Below, piece after piece: positions 26,406 to 36,382 of a stretch of 64,000 bases of DNA (position 1 is its first letter; the number at the start of each line of letters is the position of its first letter). Under the pieces are notes generated by a model. It did no database searches and was not told where the DNA came from. It saw nothing but the letters and a program-made list of their open reading frames with translations. The position numbers and the translations under genes are program-made. The stretch is from Pseudomonas sp. MN1F (GTDB lineage Bacteria; Pseudomonadota; Gammaproteobacteria; Pseudomonadales; Pseudomonadaceae): positions 124,001 to 188,000 of the forward strand of contig NZ_VZII01000014.1 in the NCBI RefSeq assembly GCF_009391885.1, given 5' to 3'.

Positions 26406-29400
26406 ATGCAACCCCGCGCAAACCCGGTACAAGAGCACAATGCCCAGCTGGCCATCGAGCAAGCGTTTCAGGATGGCATGATCGCCCGTCGCTTGCCCGC
26501 CTGGATCCGCTCGTTGCGGCTGTCCGAACCGTCCGCGGATCGCCCGCTGACGGCCGAGCAACTGGAGGCCATGTTCGAGGCGTTGAAAACAAGCTATGCC
26601 AGCCGCCAGCGTCTTCGCCAGGAGATAGGGCGAATCGAGCCCATTCATCAGTACTGCAGGCCGCTCCTGCAGCGTGCGCTGAACATTGCGCAAGACGTCG
26701 ACACGCTTTTCTATCGGCACTTCTACTTCACCGTGTCGCCGGAGCCTGTGTGGGCCACCGGGCTTACACCGCAACAAGACAAGAACAGCTACGACATCCC
26801 TCTGCTCGATGCGGCACTGGCCAATTTCACCGAGGACGAGTCGCGAGTTGGCGGGATGCCTCGTGATAATTGCCTGGTGCAAACCGACGGCAGCACGCTC
26901 ACGTCGCTGTCGGCCTCGGCGTTCGCCAAGCGCTGTCGGCAGTTGGACCTGGGCAGGCGTTATCAGGAGCATCTTGCCTCGATCCTGGACAGTCCGGTCA
27001 CGGCAGCCTCGGGCTTCAAGGCCTCCTGCAAGGCCTTGCAAGCCGCCTCGATGCTGCTTGACGCCTGCAAGGCCAGGACGGAAGGGATCCTGACGGCGCA
27101 AGAGCTGGTAGTGATCCTCGACCTGTGCCGCGATGCCAGGCCGAGCATGTTGGACGGCAAGCCGGTGATCGCCAAGCAGCTGAGCGTTTATGGCTGCAAG
27201 GTCGAACAGGTGATCGTGCTCGATCAGATCGCTAGCACGTTTGGCTTCCTGTCCAGCCAGCGTGTGTTGGTGTACATCCCCGGTGACCCGGTCTGCGCCT
27301 GGAATGCGGCAGATGACCTCGACACCTTTATTCGACGCACGTTGGGCAAGCGCTTGGGTAACGAGCCTTATCAGCGCTTCTTCGCCCGTTTCATCCGTCG
27401 CCGTGACAGCGACGCATTCTTTGCCAAGGTGGCCAGCGAGCTGACGGATGTCGCCGTATGGGCCTCCCGTGACATGGATCAGCACATGGCGGCCTACCGC
27501 TTGCCGCTTTTCGATCACCTGGCCCAGGCGCGGGTAGACCAGATCAAGGATGATGCGGCAGTCATTGCCGTGCCGGTCAGGGATATCGACAGCGCGGTCC
27601 GCCAGGCCAGGGATGATCGCCTGGTGTCTGCGGCATGGACCATCGCCAACGTGGCAGGACTGTTCGTGCCCGGGCTCGGTCTCATCCTTGGCGGTGTCAT
27701 GGTCTGGGACATGCTCAAGGATGTTTTCCATGCCGTGGAGGACTGGCGCGAAGGCGACATCGATGCGGCGCTCGAGCACCTGCTGAGCGTGGCCGAAACC
27801 GTGGTCATGGTCGGTATCACCACGGTGGGGGCAGCGGCTGTGGCGCGTGAATGGCACCAGGTAGACGCGTTGGCGACCGCTCGCCTGGAAGACGGCAGCG
27901 AGAAGCTCTGGCGGTTCGACCTCAGCCCTTTTCGCAGTGCGGCGCCGCCCCTGCAGGCACTGGCTGACGCCGAAGGCATCTACCGTCTGCGCGGGCGCTG
28001 CTGGGTGAACATGGAGGGCCACTTCTACGAGGTGCTGCAGCAGCCCGACGAGCAGTGGCAGATTGTGCCCAAGCAAGGGCATGGCCCACAGCTCAGGCAT
28101 AACGGTGCCGGCGCCTGGCGGGTCTGGTGCGAGCAACCGATCGAGTGGGAGGCACCGCAAGTCCTGTTCCGTCGCCTGGGCAGCGGGTTCAGCGTTCTCG
28201 AGGATGAGCAGGTCGGCCAGGTGCTTGACATCCATGGCCTGGATGCCAGCCATTTGCGCGGCTTGCACATCTGTGGCCAGGCGCCCGATGCCTGCCTTGT
28301 CGATAGCGTAAGCCGGGTAGAGACGCTGAACCGCATCCTGACGCTGGTCACTCAGCTGCGTTCGGGCAATCAGCCGGAGGACTCGGCGCTGCTCGCCAAA
28401 GTCCGCCAGTGGGCTGGCACGCAGGCACTGACGGACGCCCAGTTGGCCGAGCGGGTCTGGAGTCGTCGGCGATCATTGTTCCAGCAGCTTTACTACGAGC
28501 AGTATCCCGTGACCGCCGCCACGCACGTGTTGCAGCGAGACTTTGCCAGCCTTCATCGCCTGGCGGCCGAAGCCCTGTTAAGTATGGTCGACAGCGCGGG
28601 GCTGAACGGTGCCGCAGCGTCCATGGTCAAGCGCATCCGTTGCATTCGGGTGCACGAGGCGTTGCTGTTCGATACCCCGCAAAATCTTGACCTGGCCCGT
28701 GTCGTGCTTAAGTTGCTTGAACAAATGCCCGGGGCGGCCAGCGGCCCACGTTGGCAACTGTTCGATGGCGACGTGGCAGAGCCGTTGTCGAGCAGTACCG
28801 GTATGGGAGCGATACGGCGTATTCGTTTTCAGGCTGGCGAATTCCAGTGCAGCGATGAGCAGGGCAATACGCTGAGTGAGCCGGGCGAATTGTTCCAGCA
28901 GCTGGCTGGCGGCTATTCTCCTGCGCAGCAAAGCGCCCTGTTCATCGGCAAGCCGTTCGCGTTGCAGCTGCGAGCGTACATGGCACGGCGTGTTGCGCAG
29001 CACCGGGAGCTGATCCGCGAGTTGCTGGGCATCGTGCGCTCGGGTGAAGCCTTTCTGGCGCCGCAGCGTCTGGCCAATGGCAGGCTCGGTTATCCTCTGA
29101 GTGGCTGGCGGCAACGTGTGCCTGCCGGCAGTCGCGGGGTAAGGAACCTGGCTGCACAGGTACGGGACCTGTACCCAGGCTTTGATGATGAGCAGGTCGA
29201 ACAATGGTTGGCACACCTGCGTGTGCTCCAGCGTGACCCGGCTACCGAACTGCTCGCCCTCAAGGGGCAACTCAAGGCCTTGCGCAAACGCCTGGCCAGC
29301 TGGCAGACCGCGACCGTCAAGCTCTGGTGTTGGCCCGCCCGCCGCCAGTTTGCACGGGGGCTGATCGATTGTTGGCGCTACCTGATACCCCACCAGGCCT

Positions 29401-30863
29401 TGGAGCTTGAACAAGCGAGGGGCTATCTGCTTAGCAGTTTTGCCGGCGATCTGGATGAACTGCCACCTATTCCAGCGGGCGTCAGCTTCCCCCATGTAGC
29501 GGATATCGCGCTGCGCGCGTTGCAGATACGCCGAGCGCCGCAGACGTTTCTGCGGGCATTCGATGGGCTGAGGTCACTGAGTATCACCAATTGCCGCTTG
29601 CGCAGCCTGCCGCTGACCCCGGCACTGGCCGCGCGACTGGAAATGCTCGATGTGTCTGGCAACCAGATCAAGCTGGAGGCCGAGGATGTCGACCTGCTCG
29701 CCGGCTGCAGGCAACTGGTCTATCTGAACCTCTCGCATAACCCATTGCAACGTGCGTTTCCCGTTACCGGCATGCCTGGCCTCAATGCCTTGATGCTGCG
29801 CAACACGCAACTGACGCAAATGCCGTCAGGTGTAATGGAGTCCAGCAGCCTGCATACGCTTGATGTGGGTGACAACAATATCCGGACGCTGCCATTTGCG
29901 TTCTATCGGTCGAGGCTGTGGCGCTCCGGGCGGGTCAGGCTCAGCGATAATCCGTTGCTCGATGCGCAGGATGTCTGGGGGGAAGCGGTGAATGACCAGG
30001 TGCCGGTGAAACAGCGCTGGATTGATCTGGTGGCGACGGATCAGCGTGACCGCATGGCCAACATCTGGGGCACGCTCTTCGGCGACAGCGCCTCGAGAGA
30101 CTTCTTCCACTTGCTGGAGCGGCTGACCACTTCGGCGGACTTCCAGAGTGAGTTCTTGTCCCGTTACCTGGCCATGCGTGTGCTACGCATGCTTGATTAC
30201 ATGGCCGAGCGGCCGGCATTGCAAACCGAGCTCTACGCGCACGCGCTGACCGAACACTGCCAGGACAATGCCACGCTGCGGTTCAGTGATCTGGAGGTAC
30301 GTGTCAACCAGTGGAAAGCGTTGCACAACGACGTCCTCGGTGATCAGGAGCCGGTGCTGTTGCACCTGGGTGCGCAGTGCTGGCGCTTGGAAATGCTCGA
30401 CGATGTAGGTGGCTGGCATGCCATACGCGTGGGCCGGCCTGACGAGTCGCTGGAATTCGCACTGTCGTATCGCCTGAGCCTGGTTGATGAACTCGATCTG
30501 CCCATCGAGCATGACGAGATGCTCAACCCTGGTGTGGCCAACCTGTCAGTGGTGGACCTGCATGCAGCTGTGCGTGCTGTCAGGGCTGTGCAGTCCAGGG
30601 ATGTGCTGGTGGATTATCTGTCGACCACACGCTTCTGGAGGGAATACCTGGCCAGCAGGTATCCCGGACGGCTCGAAGTTCCGCAGGCGTTGCATGACGA
30701 GCTGGAGGCGCTGGTCGAAGGCAATGCGTCACCTGCTGCAATCAACCGCCTGCAGGATCGGGTGCGCCAGCGAGAGATCAACGTGTACAGACAGCTCACC
30801 CGTGAGGCGGTGGACAGGCACCTGATGGCCGTGTTGCTGGTGCCGGCCTTGCCATGGCATTGA
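26406..30863 (+). CDS. Large NEL-type E3 ubiquitin ligase effector, paralogue 1
   Basis: 1485 residues with a strong ribosome-binding site (AGGAGGT). Regions in order: an N-terminal DUF6543 dermonecrotic-toxin-like part (about 1-480, with SSQRVLVYIPGDP near 283 and QIKDDAAVIAVPV), holding a hydrophobic pair of helices near 405-442 and 464-482 that suggests membrane association; a long middle part; leucine-rich repeats at about 1027-1180 (LEMLDVSGNQI, LVYLNLSHNPL, LHTLDVGDNNI); and a C-terminal NEL domain with FFHLLERLTTSADFQ and the catalytic C1285-Q-D1287 motif. NEL enzymes such as IpaH and SspH use this cysteine to ubiquitinate host proteins. No signal peptide or secretion genes are seen. 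It is followed by a close paralogue 100 bases later. Confidence 0.85.
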   Translation: MQPRANPVQEHNAQLAIEQAFQDGMIARRLPAWIRSLRLSEPSADRPLTAEQLEAMFEALKTSYASRQRLRQEIGRIEPIHQYCRPLLQRALNIAQDVDTLFYRHFYFTVSPEPVWATGLTPQQDKNSYDIPLLDAALANFTEDESRVGGMPRDNCLVQTDGSTLTSLSASAFAKRCRQLDLGRRYQEHLASILDSPVTAASGFKASCKALQAASMLLDACKARTEGILTAQELVVILDLCRDARPSMLDGKPVIAKQLSVYGCKVEQVIVLDQIASTFGFLSSQRVLVYIPGDPVCAWNAADDLDTFIRRTLGKRLGNEPYQRFFARFIRRRDSDAFFAKVASELTDVAVWASRDMDQHMAAYRLPLFDHLAQARVDQIKDDAAVIAVPVRDIDSAVRQARDDRLVSAAWTIANVAGLFVPGLGLILGGVMVWDMLKDVFHAVEDWREGDIDAALEHLLSVAETVVMVGITTVGAAAVAREWHQVDALATARLEDGSEKLWRFDLSPFRSAAPPLQALADAEGIYRLRGRCWVNMEGHFYEVLQQPDEQWQIVPKQGHGPQLRHNGAGAWRVWCEQPIEWEAPQVLFRRLGSGFSVLEDEQVGQVLDIHGLDASHLRGLHICGQAPDACLVDSVSRVETLNRILTLVTQLRSGNQPEDSALLAKVRQWAGTQALTDAQLAERVWSRRRSLFQQLYYEQYPVTAATHVLQRDFASLHRLAAEALLSMVDSAGLNGAAASMVKRIRCIRVHEALLFDTPQNLDLARVVLKLLEQMPGAASGPRWQLFDGDVAEPLSSSTGMGAIRRIRFQAGEFQCSDEQGNTLSEPGELFQQLAGGYSPAQQSALFIGKPFALQLRAYMARRVAQHRELIRELLGIVRSGEAFLAPQRLANGRLGYPLSGWRQRVPAGSRGVRNLAAQVRDLYPGFDDEQVEQWLAHLRVLQRDPATELLALKGQLKALRKRLASWQTATVKLWCWPARRQFARGLIDCWRYLIPHQALELEQARGYLLSSFAGDLDELPPIPAGVSFPHVADIALRALQIRRAPQTFLRAFDGLRSLSITNCRLRSLPLTPALAARLEMLDVSGNQIKLEAEDVDLLAGCRQLVYLNLSHNPLQRAFPVTGMPGLNALMLRNTQLTQMPSGVMESSSLHTLDVGDNNIRTLPFAFYRSRLWRSGRVRLSDNPLLDAQDVWGEAVNDQVPVKQRWIDLVATDQRDRMANIWGTLFGDSASRDFFHLLERLTTSADFQSEFLSRYLAMRVLRMLDYMAERPALQTELYAHALTEHCQDNATLRFSDLEVRVNQWKALHNDVLGDQEPVLLHLGAQCWRLEMLDDVGGWHAIRVGRPDESLEFALSYRLSLVDELDLPIEHDEMLNPGVANLSVVDLHAAVRAVRAVQSRDVLVDYLSTTRFWREYLASRYPGRLEVPQALHDELEALVEGNASPAAINRLQDRVRQREINVYRQLTREAVDRHLMAVLLVPALPWH

Positions 30864-30963
30864 AACGGCGCGCCAGGACCGCGGCGCAGGTGGTAGCCAC
30901 ATAGGCGCCGCAAGGCTGCGCCCAGCGATAGCCTCAAGGTTTCATCACTCGGGGCTATTCAAC

Positions 30964-33900
30964 ATGGGCACATCCGCACACACACATGATCGCCTGGAGC
31001 AGGCTGAGCAGGACCGGATCATCGCCAAGCGCCTGCCAGGCTGGATGCTTGCCGTCAGCGCCGCGCATGCAGCGGTGCTGCGAGAGGCACTCAATGGCAG
31101 CCTGGACTGCCGGTACCGCCTCGCTGCGCTGCTGCAGCGCATCGACGGAGTCGAGCAGTTCACAGCGCCAATTCTGCAAAAGGCGTTGCGGGAGCGTTTC
31201 AACATCGGGCATGAACTGGGCCAGCTGTGGTTTCGCGCGGCCTCTGAACGCCCACTGAGCACTTATGCGCCTATCCGCGTACCCTTGAGTGAAAAAGTCT
31301 ACTACCAGATACCGCTGCTCGAAGCGGCACTGAGGAATTTCACCCTAGACGAGAGTCAGGCGGGCGGACAAGCCCCTGGCAATGGCCTGTACGATGCTGC
31401 TGGCTCCAGGCTTGCCTCGTTCAGTGCGACGCAATTCGCTGCACTGGTGCGTGAGCTGGACTTGGGGGAACGCTACCAGGCGCATCTGCACGCCCGGCTT
31501 GGCACCGCTGAAACCCAGGCCCTGTTTGCCGAGAACATGCGCCATGGCATGCTGCTGGATGCTTTCAGGGCGCGCCACGACCGCGTGCTGAGCGAGGCCG
31601 AACTGGAGCTGGTGATCGGCTTGTGGCGCCAAGGCTGGTTGCCGCAACTGAATGACACGCGTGTCGTTGGCAAGCGCCTGGAGGTCCTGGGCTGCCCATT
31701 GCAGCAGATTGTCGTGCTGGATGTGCGCGATGAAACCTTCGCCCCGATCTACACCTCGAGCCAACGTGTGCTGGTGTACATACCGGGCGATCCGCATGGC
31801 CCGTGGAGCGCGCATGATGATCTGCACCGGTTCGCCCGTAAGGTTCTCGGGCAACGGCTGCGCGATGCCGACTACCAAGCGTTCTTCGCGCGCTTCGTGC
31901 GCCGTCGCGATAGCCAGACGTTTTTCTCCCAGGTCATTACCGGCTACGCAGGCTTGCCGGTCTGGGCCAACATCGATCTGCACGAACGCATGCATCAGGT
32001 CGGCGGCTATCTGTTCAAGGACTTCGCGGCCATGCGCACGGCTCAGATCAAGGACGATGCGGCACTGATTGCCACACCTGTGGCAAAGCTCGACCGTGAG
32101 GTCCAGGCGGCCCATGAGCGGTACCTGGCTACGTTGAGCGTGACACTGTTGAGTGCAGCCAGTCTCTACGTCCCGGTATTGGGCCTGGCGCTGCTGGCCA
32201 TGATCGCCTGGCGCTGGCTGGGCGAGGTATTCGAGGCCGTCGAGTCCTGGCGTGAGGGCGAGACACGCGAAGCATTGGAGCATGTGACCCAGGTTGTGAT
32301 CGAGGCCACCCTGGTTGCCGCCACGGCGGCGGCTGGCAGCGCGGCGCAGCGTGTGTGGACACGCTCGGCGCTGGTCGATGGTTTGTCGCAGGCACGCCTG
32401 GAAGACGGTACGCAACGCTTGTGGAACGCCGACCTGTCGGCGTATCGCAGCGCGCTGCCGCTTGCGGCGACCCGCGATGAACAAGGGGTGTGGCGCTACG
32501 GCGGGCAGGCCTGGGTTGCCATGGACGGGCATCATTATCGGGCTGTACAGCGCGCGACCGATGGGCATTGGCAACTGCTGCCGCGTGACGGCCATGGTCC
32601 GTTGTTGCTGCACAATGGCGCAGGTGCATGGCGCTTGTGGAGCGAACAACCGCTGCAGTGGCAAGGCCGTGCTTATCTGTTCAGGCGGCTGGGCGGCCAG
32701 ATGGCCACGCTCGACGACGAGCAGATTGCAGAGGTGCTGGCGATACACCGCCTGGAGGCGGAGCACTTGCGAGCCATTCACGTTCTAGGGCAGGCCCCTG
32801 AGCCTGGTCTGCTCGATAGTGTCCAGCGGGTATTGCTCGATCAGCGTATTCGTCGGCTGGTCAACCGGTTGCGCTTGGGGCTGGCGACAGAGGACGACAG
32901 TGCCGCGCTTGAGCAGGCGCGCAACCTGGAAGGAAGCCAGGGGCTCAATGATCAGGACCTCGCCGAGTTGATCTGGAAACAGCGCCGGGTCCTGTTTCAG
33001 CGGCTCTATGCCGCCGAGGCTTTTCACAGCGACCGCGAGGTGCAAGCGCTGCAGCGCCAGTTTCCCAGCCTGCATGGGCATGCCGCACGGGCGCTGCTCG
33101 CTCAGGCCAGCAGTGCAGAGCGCACACGCCTGCTTGCCGGCCGGGTAACGCTGGGCCTGGCCGAGGCCGCCCGGCGCATGCTGGTGCCCGTTCGCATGGC
33201 GCGTGTCTTCGAGTCCTTGCACTGGGACACGCCACAAAACCTCGACCTTGCCCGGGTTACGCTCGGCATGCTCAAGCACCTGCCAGCCGCTGGGCGGGGC
33301 GTGCGCTGGAGCCTGTTCGAGGGTGATACTGGCACGCGGGCCCTGGCCACGTCGCAGGAGGGGACACATGCCAGCGGGCTGGTTCACCGCGACGGCATCT
33401 TCCAGCGCACCGATGCCCAGGGCGATGCGGTCGGTGAGGCGGGCGAACTGTTCGAGGTCATGGCGGGTGCCTATGCCGACGATCAACGGCGCGCCCTGCA
33501 GGTAGGTGAACCCTTTGCACATAATCTTCGCGTGATGGTCACCCGGCTGGCGCAAGCAAGGCGCCAGGAAGTCGAGCAACTCCTCAGCCCTGCACGCGCA
33601 GGTGGCCTGCGCCTGCCGTCGCGGCTGGACGATGGCCGGATCGGCTACCCGTTGAGCGGTCGCAACCCGGGCTCATCGTCCTCCAGCTACCGGCCTGGGC
33701 CTTTCCTGCGGCGTGTACGCTACCTTTACCCGGCCTTCACCGATGAGGAGGTATTCGCCTGGATCGAGCAGGCGCGTGGCACTGCAATCGGCCTGGAGCG
33801 CACGCTGCAGCAGTTCGAACGAGAGTTCGAGGCGCTCAACACGCAGTTGCGCAGGTGGGTGCATGAGGCGGCCAGTGGCCGGGAAAGGGAGGACCGGCGC

Positions 33901-35463
33901 AGGTTGAGGCGGGCGCTGCGCGGCTGTTGGCAGCGTGCTTATGATGAGGGCATGCAGGCTGAGGGCACCAACACGGTCTACCGTTGGGAGGTTGCCAGCT
34001 CCAGCAGTCTCCCCGAATTCCCCGAGCCTATCGTGTTCGATCACGTCCGTGTGCTGACCCTGCGCAACATGCAGATTGAACACCTGCCCGAGAGTTTCCT
34101 GCGCGCCTTCCCCAATGTCCACGCGGTTGAAATGCCCTATAACCGCCTGGCGCGCGTTCCGCAGGCGCTGCTGGGCATGCCCAACCTGCAGTCACTGGAC
34201 CTGCGCGCAAACCGCATCAGCCTGGACCCTGGCCAGGCGACGATCCTCGCCAGTTGCCCGTACCTGACGCAGGTGAACCTTTCGCACAATCCGCTGGGGC
34301 GAGCGTTTTCGCTGACCGGGCTACCTCAGCTGCGCGAACTGCAGCTGGCCGGCACGGGCATCAGCGAATTGCCCTATGGGTTGATGCAGAGTACTTCGCT
34401 GAGGACCGTTGACCTGCGTGACAACCTGCTCACAGGCATGCCTGAGGGTTTTTACCAAAGCCGCTTGTGGATCGAAGGCGATGTGCAATTGAGCGGTAAC
34501 CCGTTTTCCGAGTCAGAGTCCTTGGGCCTGCGTGATGCGTTGCAGGCAGCGGCCGTGGTGCCTGAGGAGGAAGAGGCGGCGCCGGTGTCTGCCCGGTTAC
34601 GCTGGATGGATGCCGGCGGCGCGCAGCTGCGCGGCGAGCTGGACAGGCACTGGCGAGCGCTGGAAGCGTTGCCGAACGCGCTTGAATTCTTCACCTTGAT
34701 CGAGCGCCTGATGGAAACGGCTGACTTTCAGCATGCCACCGGCGCGCGCTTTCTGGCTGGCCGGGTGCTGGAGATGATGCGTGCCATGACCGACTCGGCC
34801 GAGCTGTGCCAGCAGCTGTTCAGCAATGCTGCACAATTGACCTGCCAGGACAGCGTCGCCCTGCGTTTCGGCGATCTTGAACTGCGGCTGTTGGTCTGGC
34901 GTGCCCAGGCGCAGGCGGCAACCGGTACTCAGGAGCAGGGGCTGCTGCGGTTGGGGCGGCAGCTGTGGCGGCTTGAGGAGCTTGACCGGATTGCCTTGTC
35001 AGATATTCAGGAACGCCAGCTCGGTGGCAGCGACCCGGACCAGATTGAGGTGGTCCTGGCCTATCGCATCGCGTTGCGCGAGGCGTTGGACCTTCCCTTG
35101 CAAACCCAGGGCATGTCGTTCCGGCCCATCGCGGGTGTCGATGCGCGGCGAATAGCGCGTGCACGCAACCGGGTGCTGCGCCATGAAACCGGTGAGCGAC
35201 TGGCCAGCTCGCTGATCGACCGCGCGTTCTGGCAAACCCACTTGCGTAGCGCCTATCCGGCACGTTTCGATGACCTCAATGCGCCGTTCCATGAGCGCCT
35301 GGAGGTCTTGCAGGGCGACAACGCGATGGCAGAGCCTGAGCGTGCAGCGCAAATCGACACGCTCGCCCGCGAGCAGCGGCTTGCCGAGGGCGAACTGATG
35401 CAGGCACTGACGCTCGAAGTTCTGGATGCGAACAGTGAACAGGAGGTCATTTACGTTCGCTGA
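30964..35463 (+). CDS. Large NEL-type E3 ubiquitin ligase effector, paralogue 2
   Basis: 1499 residues, collinear with the preceding gene. Shared blocks include SSQRVLVYIPGDP (near 265), RRRDSQTFFSQV, QIKDDAALIATPV, DTPQNLDLARV (near 754) and DDGRIGYPLSG (near 891). Hydrophobic helices fall at about 389-425 and 441-463. Leucine-rich repeats run from about 1023 to 1182 (LQSLDLRANRI, LTQVNLSHNPL, LRTVDLRDNLL), and the NEL domain carries FFTLIERLMETADFQ and catalytic C1294-Q-D1296. The ribosome-binding site is weak (GGGGC), which might mean lower expression or a slightly different start. It appears to be a tandem duplication that has diverged; the repeats should set different targets. Secretion route unknown. 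Confidence 0.85.
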   Translation: MGTSAHTHDRLEQAEQDRIIAKRLPGWMLAVSAAHAAVLREALNGSLDCRYRLAALLQRIDGVEQFTAPILQKALRERFNIGHELGQLWFRAASERPLSTYAPIRVPLSEKVYYQIPLLEAALRNFTLDESQAGGQAPGNGLYDAAGSRLASFSATQFAALVRELDLGERYQAHLHARLGTAETQALFAENMRHGMLLDAFRARHDRVLSEAELELVIGLWRQGWLPQLNDTRVVGKRLEVLGCPLQQIVVLDVRDETFAPIYTSSQRVLVYIPGDPHGPWSAHDDLHRFARKVLGQRLRDADYQAFFARFVRRRDSQTFFSQVITGYAGLPVWANIDLHERMHQVGGYLFKDFAAMRTAQIKDDAALIATPVAKLDREVQAAHERYLATLSVTLLSAASLYVPVLGLALLAMIAWRWLGEVFEAVESWREGETREALEHVTQVVIEATLVAATAAAGSAAQRVWTRSALVDGLSQARLEDGTQRLWNADLSAYRSALPLAATRDEQGVWRYGGQAWVAMDGHHYRAVQRATDGHWQLLPRDGHGPLLLHNGAGAWRLWSEQPLQWQGRAYLFRRLGGQMATLDDEQIAEVLAIHRLEAEHLRAIHVLGQAPEPGLLDSVQRVLLDQRIRRLVNRLRLGLATEDDSAALEQARNLEGSQGLNDQDLAELIWKQRRVLFQRLYAAEAFHSDREVQALQRQFPSLHGHAARALLAQASSAERTRLLAGRVTLGLAEAARRMLVPVRMARVFESLHWDTPQNLDLARVTLGMLKHLPAAGRGVRWSLFEGDTGTRALATSQEGTHASGLVHRDGIFQRTDAQGDAVGEAGELFEVMAGAYADDQRRALQVGEPFAHNLRVMVTRLAQARRQEVEQLLSPARAGGLRLPSRLDDGRIGYPLSGRNPGSSSSSYRPGPFLRRVRYLYPAFTDEEVFAWIEQARGTAIGLERTLQQFEREFEALNTQLRRWVHEAASGREREDRRRLRRALRGCWQRAYDEGMQAEGTNTVYRWEVASSSSLPEFPEPIVFDHVRVLTLRNMQIEHLPESFLRAFPNVHAVEMPYNRLARVPQALLGMPNLQSLDLRANRISLDPGQATILASCPYLTQVNLSHNPLGRAFSLTGLPQLRELQLAGTGISELPYGLMQSTSLRTVDLRDNLLTGMPEGFYQSRLWIEGDVQLSGNPFSESESLGLRDALQAAAVVPEEEEAAPVSARLRWMDAGGAQLRGELDRHWRALEALPNALEFFTLIERLMETADFQHATGARFLAGRVLEMMRAMTDSAELCQQLFSNAAQLTCQDSVALRFGDLELRLLVWRAQAQAATGTQEQGLLRLGRQLWRLEELDRIALSDIQERQLGGSDPDQIEVVLAYRIALREALDLPLQTQGMSFRPIAGVDARRIARARNRVLRHETGERLASSLIDRAFWQTHLRSAYPARFDDLNAPFHERLEVLQGDNAMAEPERAAQIDTLAREQRLAEGELMQALTLEVLDANSEQEVIYVR

Positions 35464-35697
35464 TCACGTCGGCACGGCCAGAGCCTCCTGCGCTGGCCGT
35501 CGACGGGCGTGGACGTCCCGATGGACTATGCTCAGGTTCGGGCGCTGGCATTTTTTGCAGCGTCAGGCGCCCTTGCCGAGACACGCGAAGTTACCTTTGC
35601 GTAAACCCTCTGGCAGTGCAGTTGGTTTAGGCTCGCACGTCGGATCTTTCTCCATGATCTGTAGTCTTTGGTTTATCGAGAGAATAAGGAGATTTGC
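35464..35697. other. Intergenic region after the NEL genes
   Basis: ACGGCCAG (35474-35481) and CTGGCCGT (35493-35500) form a hairpin 10 bases past the stop, without a T tract. The AT-rich stretch 35640-35690 leads into the ribosome-binding site of the DUF4174 gene and probably holds its promoter. I see no gene here. Confidence 0.45.
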
Positions 35698-36261
35698 ATG
35701 CTCGTCCGGTCACTGACCCTCGCCACTTTGCTCGCTATTGCCGGCCCGCTGTTTGCTGCCGACAGTGATGCGCCGCTGGCCAAGGAACTGGGCAAGGCCA
35801 GGCCATTGGTCGTTATCGCTCCGAGCAGCGCCGACCCCACCCTGCGCGGGTTGAACGAGGCGCTCAAGGACCCGGCTACCCAGGCGGGTTTCAAGGAGCG
35901 CAACCTGGTGCTGTTCAGCGTTGCCCAGATGATGGGCAAGCGTGAGGACAAGAACCTCGAACAGCAGACCACGATGGCCCTTATTCGCGAGCTCAAGCTG
36001 GGCGCCAGCAAGGGCACCAAGGTGATCCTGGTGGGCCTGGACGGTGAACGGCATGTGCTCAAGGATGATGAGTCGGGCGAGAAGATCGACCCGCAGGCGA
36101 TCTTCAAGGCCGTCGATGAACTTCCGGCGAGTGAAAAAGCGGCGGTTGCGCCTGAACCCGTGGCGGCTGCTGTGCCCGAGCCCAAGGCCAAGGACAGCAA
36201 GGCCGCCAAACCTGGCAAACCGGCCAAGCCTGCCGCGCCCCCCAAGCCACTGGACGATTGA
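35698..36261 (+). CDS. Secreted DUF4174-like protein
   Basis: 187 residues with a signal peptide (MLVRSLTLATLLAIAGPLFAA) and AAGGAG 7 bases before the ATG. The mature part reads RPLVVIAPSSADPTLRGLNEAL then ERNLVLFSV and TKVILVGLDGERHVLKDDESGEKIDPQAIFKAVDELP, which resembles DUF4174, a thioredoxin-like periplasmic family without the CxxC. The last 45 residues are rich in Ala, Lys and Pro and are probably disordered. It lies 121 bases before the RiPP precursor gene on the same strand; shared transcription is possible but not shown. Function unknown. Confidence 0.7.
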   Translation: MLVRSLTLATLLAIAGPLFAADSDAPLAKELGKARPLVVIAPSSADPTLRGLNEALKDPATQAGFKERNLVLFSVAQMMGKREDKNLEQQTTMALIRELKLGASKGTKVILVGLDGERHVLKDDESGEKIDPQAIFKAVDELPASEKAAVAPEPVAAAVPEPKAKDSKAAKPGKPAKPAAPPKPLDD

Positions 36262-36382
36262 GCGGCGTCAGCCTTGCTGATTGGTTGGTGAGGTCCTACA
36301 GCGGCAGCCGAATCAGGCGATACCGGCCAAGGCGCCGCAACGGTTGAATAGCCCCTCTTGCTATCCAGAGTGGAGCTTCAAC

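Noticed and set aside
26292..28268. A 658-codon open frame on the minus strand opposite the first NEL gene
   Set aside because: It has no recognisable domain, no ribosome-binding site and overlaps both polB and the effector; a codon-bias shadow.
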